Assembly: GCA_944320725.1 (NCBI GenBank)
Contig: CALUIM010000009.1
Location: 1-64,000 of the forward strand
From: an uncultured Coriobacteriaceae bacterium
GTDB taxonomy: Bacteria > Actinomycetota > Coriobacteriia > Coriobacteriales > Coriobacteriaceae
Length of the DNA: 64,000 nt
Reading direction: 5' to 3'
Shown: positions 60,869 through 64,000 of the stretch, piece by piece
Layout: each line of letters starts with the position of its first letter
Numbering within the stretch: position 1 is the first letter of the stretch
The notes under the pieces: generated by a model
Told to the model about the DNA's origin: nothing
What the model saw: only the letters and a program-made list of their open reading frames with translations
The model's database searches: none
Position numbers and translations under genes: made by a program

Positions 60869-61779
60869 TGGCAGAGCATACCTCTCAGACGCACGGTGCG
60901 CTTTCAGTGGAAGCGCAGATCGAGATGGTCAAGCGCGAGCGCCGCGCCAACAGCGCGTGGCACAAGCTCAGCCGCAACAAGATGGCCGTTGTGGGCCTCG
61001 TGATCGTGGCCATCATGGTCTTCATGGCCGTCTTCGCACCGCTCATCTCGCCGCAGGATCCCAACTACGTCGATATGACCAAGGCGTTTTTGCCGCCGGG
61101 AGCTGAAGGCCATGTGTTTGGTACCGATAACTACGGTCGCGACCTGCTTTCGCGCATTATCTACGGTGCGCGCATCTCGATTTTCGTCGCCGTAGGCGGT
61201 ACGGTCTTCGGTGCTGTTGCCGGCGTGCTCATCGGTCTCGTGGCCGGCTTCTTCGGCGGCATCGTCGACTCGGTGATCATGCGCATCGCCGATGGCCTCA
61301 TGTCGTTCCCGTTCGTGCTGCTCGCGCTCATCCTCATGACCATTTTGGGTCAGGGGACCTTCAACGTGATTTTGGCGATTGGCATTGGCAACGTGCCGTA
61401 CTTCGCGCGTTTAGTGCGCGGCCAGGTGCATATCGTGAAGAACGAGGAGTACTGCAACGCCGAGCGCGTGCTGGGCGCCAGCCCCGCGCGTATTCTCTTC
61501 ACGCACATCCTGCCGAACGCCATCTCGCCGATCATCGTCTACTTCACGCTCAACGTGGCGAGCGCCATCATTTCCGAGGCGGCGCTGTCGTTCCTCGGCA
61601 TGGGCATCCAGCCGCCCACCGCATCGTGGGGCAACATCCTTTCGGGTGGCCGCACCTGCCTGCGCACGAGCCCGCACATCGCCACCGTGTCGGGTATCTT
61701 CATCCTGCTCACGGTGCTGGGTTTCAACCTGTTGGGCGACGGCATCCGCGACGTCTTCGATCCTAAGCAGAAGCAGTAA
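60868..61779 (+). CDS. dppC: Peptide-type ABC transporter permease, DppC class
   Basis: The 303-residue permease has the DppC layout: HKLSRNKMAVVGLVI first helix, FGTDNYGRDLLSRIIYGARIS, and the EAA loop NAERVLGASPARILFTHILPN. Its ATG shares the A of the dppB stop. Confidence 0.93.
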   Translation: MAEHTSQTHGALSVEAQIEMVKRERRANSAWHKLSRNKMAVVGLVIVAIMVFMAVFAPLISPQDPNYVDMTKAFLPPGAEGHVFGTDNYGRDLLSRIIYGARISIFVAVGGTVFGAVAGVLIGLVAGFFGGIVDSVIMRIADGLMSFPFVLLALILMTILGQGTFNVILAIGIGNVPYFARLVRGQVHIVKNEEYCNAERVLGASPARILFTHILPNAISPIIVYFTLNVASAIISEAALSFLGMGIQPPTASWGNILSGGRTCLRTSPHIATVSGIFILLTVLGFNLLGDGIRDVFDPKQKQ

Positions 61780-61790
61780 GGAGGCATCTC

Positions 61791-62800
61791 ATGGCCGAAA
61801 ACCAGGAGCACCTCCTTGAGGTGCGCGACCTTAAAACGTACTTCCACACCTCGGCGGGCATTTCCCGTGCCGTCGACGGTGTGAGCTTCACACTCGACCG
61901 CGGCAAGACCCTCGGCATCGTGGGCGAGTCCGGCTCGGGCAAGAGCGTCACGGCGTCCTCGGTGATTCGCCTGCTGCCCAAGACGGGCAAGATCGAGCAG
62001 GGTTCGATCACCTTCGACGGCAAAGACATGACCAAGATCAGTGACAAGGAGCTGCTCTCCATTCGCGGCTCCGACATTGCCATGATCTATCAGGATCCCA
62101 TGACCTCGCTCGACCCCGTGTTCAAGGTGGGCCATCAGATGGTCGAGCTCATCTTGTCGCACGAGAAGATGAGCAAAGCCGAGGCGCGCGAGCTGGCTAT
62201 CGAGATGCTGCGTCGCGTAGGCATCCCCGAGCCCGAGCGCCGCATGGACTCCTATCCCTACGAGCTCTCCGGCGGTATGTGCCAGCGCGTGATCATCGCC
62301 ATGTCGATGTGCTGCCATCCCAAGATCATCATTGCCGACGAGCCCACCACCGCACTCGACGTGACGGTGCAGTCGCAGGTGCTCGACCTGCTCAAAGAGC
62401 TGCAGGACACCTTTGGCACCTCGATTCTGCTTATCACGCACAACCTGGGCATCGTGTGGAAGATGGCCGACGACGTCATGGTGATGTACGCCGGCCGCAC
62501 CGTGGAACACGCCTCGACCGAGGAGCTCTATGCCAATCCGCTGCACCCCTACACCTGGGGTTTGCTGGATTCCATGCCCAAGCTTTCGGACAACGCCGAC
62601 GAGGATCTCAAGACCATCCCCGGCGTGCCGCCCGATCTGCGCCTTACCGGTACGTGCTGTAATTTCTGCAACCGCTGCCCGTATGCTACCGAGATCTGCG
62701 AGCGCGAGGTGCCCGAGACGCGCGAGGTCGCGCCGGGTCACTTTGTGGCGTGCCACCTCCAGGATGGCAAGGGGAGCCTCAAGAGGGGAGAGGTGAGACG

Positions 62801-62804
<4 letters not shown>
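61791..62804 (+). CDS. dppD: Peptide-type ABC transporter ATPase, DppD class
   Basis: The 337-residue ATPase has Walker A GESGSGKSV, signature LSGGMCQRV, Walker B IIIADEPTTALDV and the C-terminal OppD/F cysteine region (CCNFCNRCPYATEIC), which may hold an iron-sulfur cluster. Its TGA overlaps the ATG of dppF. Confidence 0.94.
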
Positions 62805-63844
<1,040 letters not shown>

Positions 63845-63910
63845 CCCCACGGCAGAGCGCGCTGGCTCTCGGGAGTAGCGTGCCAGCCCCGTAGCAGCTG
63901 GAGTATGACG

Positions 63911-63955
63911 AATTGACCTCTAAGGGCCACACGACGGGCCTCTTAGGGGTCAATT
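63911..63955 (+). terminator. Terminator after the dpp operon
   Basis: AATTGACCTCTAAG and its complement CTTAGGGGTCAATT flank a GC-rich loop region with GGCC pairing. The stem runs into TTTAG. The final 45 bp of the window hold no supported feature. Confidence 0.75.
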
Positions 63956-64000
63956 TAGCATGTAATAAAGAAGTGCACGCCAGAGATAGTGTGGCGGAGT

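Noticed and set aside
63985-64000. Possible start of a tRNA-Leu gene at the right edge
   Set aside because: The last 16 bases resemble an acceptor strand and D-arm start, but too little sequence remains to test any stem.

Overview
This is a contiguous stretch of a GC-rich bacterial chromosome with dense genes, short operons and many GTG and TTG starts. No rRNA or tRNA gene was recognised, so the taxonomic guess rests on protein character and gene content. RpoB and RpoC look actinobacterial, and the accessory genes fit an anaerobic gut commensal (oxidative fucose use, SsnA/YgfK-type purine metabolism, U32 hydroxylase, Dpp peptide import). The best fit is a Coriobacteriia member such as Collinsella or a close relative; this is an inference.

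Layout. 1-4910: a cut IclR regulator, divergent from a four-gene operon (UxaA-type dehydratase, SDR dehydrogenase, amidohydrolase-type lactonase, DapA-type aldolase). This matches the Campylobacter jejuni fuc locus and the non-phosphorylating L-fucose pathway. 5317-11395: an esterase, a secreted cysteine-peptidase/SLH protein, galU, a water channel and an AlbA-domain protein. 11734-19695: rpoBC. 19828-22464: a CPBP membrane protease and a probable lipoprotein, convergent around an unusual mirrored repeat element. 22841-33696: rpsL-rpsG-fusA-rpsJ, then a two-gene interruption on the other strand, then rplC through rplX. The ribosomal cluster stops abruptly after rplX with a terminator and a second mirrored repeat element. 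34370-39342: U32 protein, MalY/PatB-type lyase, RidA and a YheO/DauR-type regulator. 39703-44290: NCS2 purine/uracil-type permease, SsnA and a shortened YgfK. 44420-52078: acetyltransferases, AGCS symporter, membrane proteins, a HerA-type ATPase and MscS. 52079-63844: a class-II UvrA, then AroM and DUF1177 proteins, a PepC-type aminopeptidase and a full DppABCDF-type peptide importer.

The most unusual structure is a pair of 371-bp intergenic elements (20891-21261 and 33932-34302). Each has three direct copies of a unit at exactly 52-bp spacing, a 113-bp centre containing a hairpin, and three inverted copies at 52-bp spacing. Unit spacing, centre length and total length are identical in the two, and both sit between convergent genes. 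I do not recognise the family. The window also holds four long imperfect inverted repeats in other intergenic regions, an alpha-CTD-like helix-hairpin-helix module at the end of RpoC, and Arg instead of Lys at position 88 of ribosomal protein S12.

The start codons given are my choices from ribosome-binding-site spacing and family length. Motif positions are approximate.
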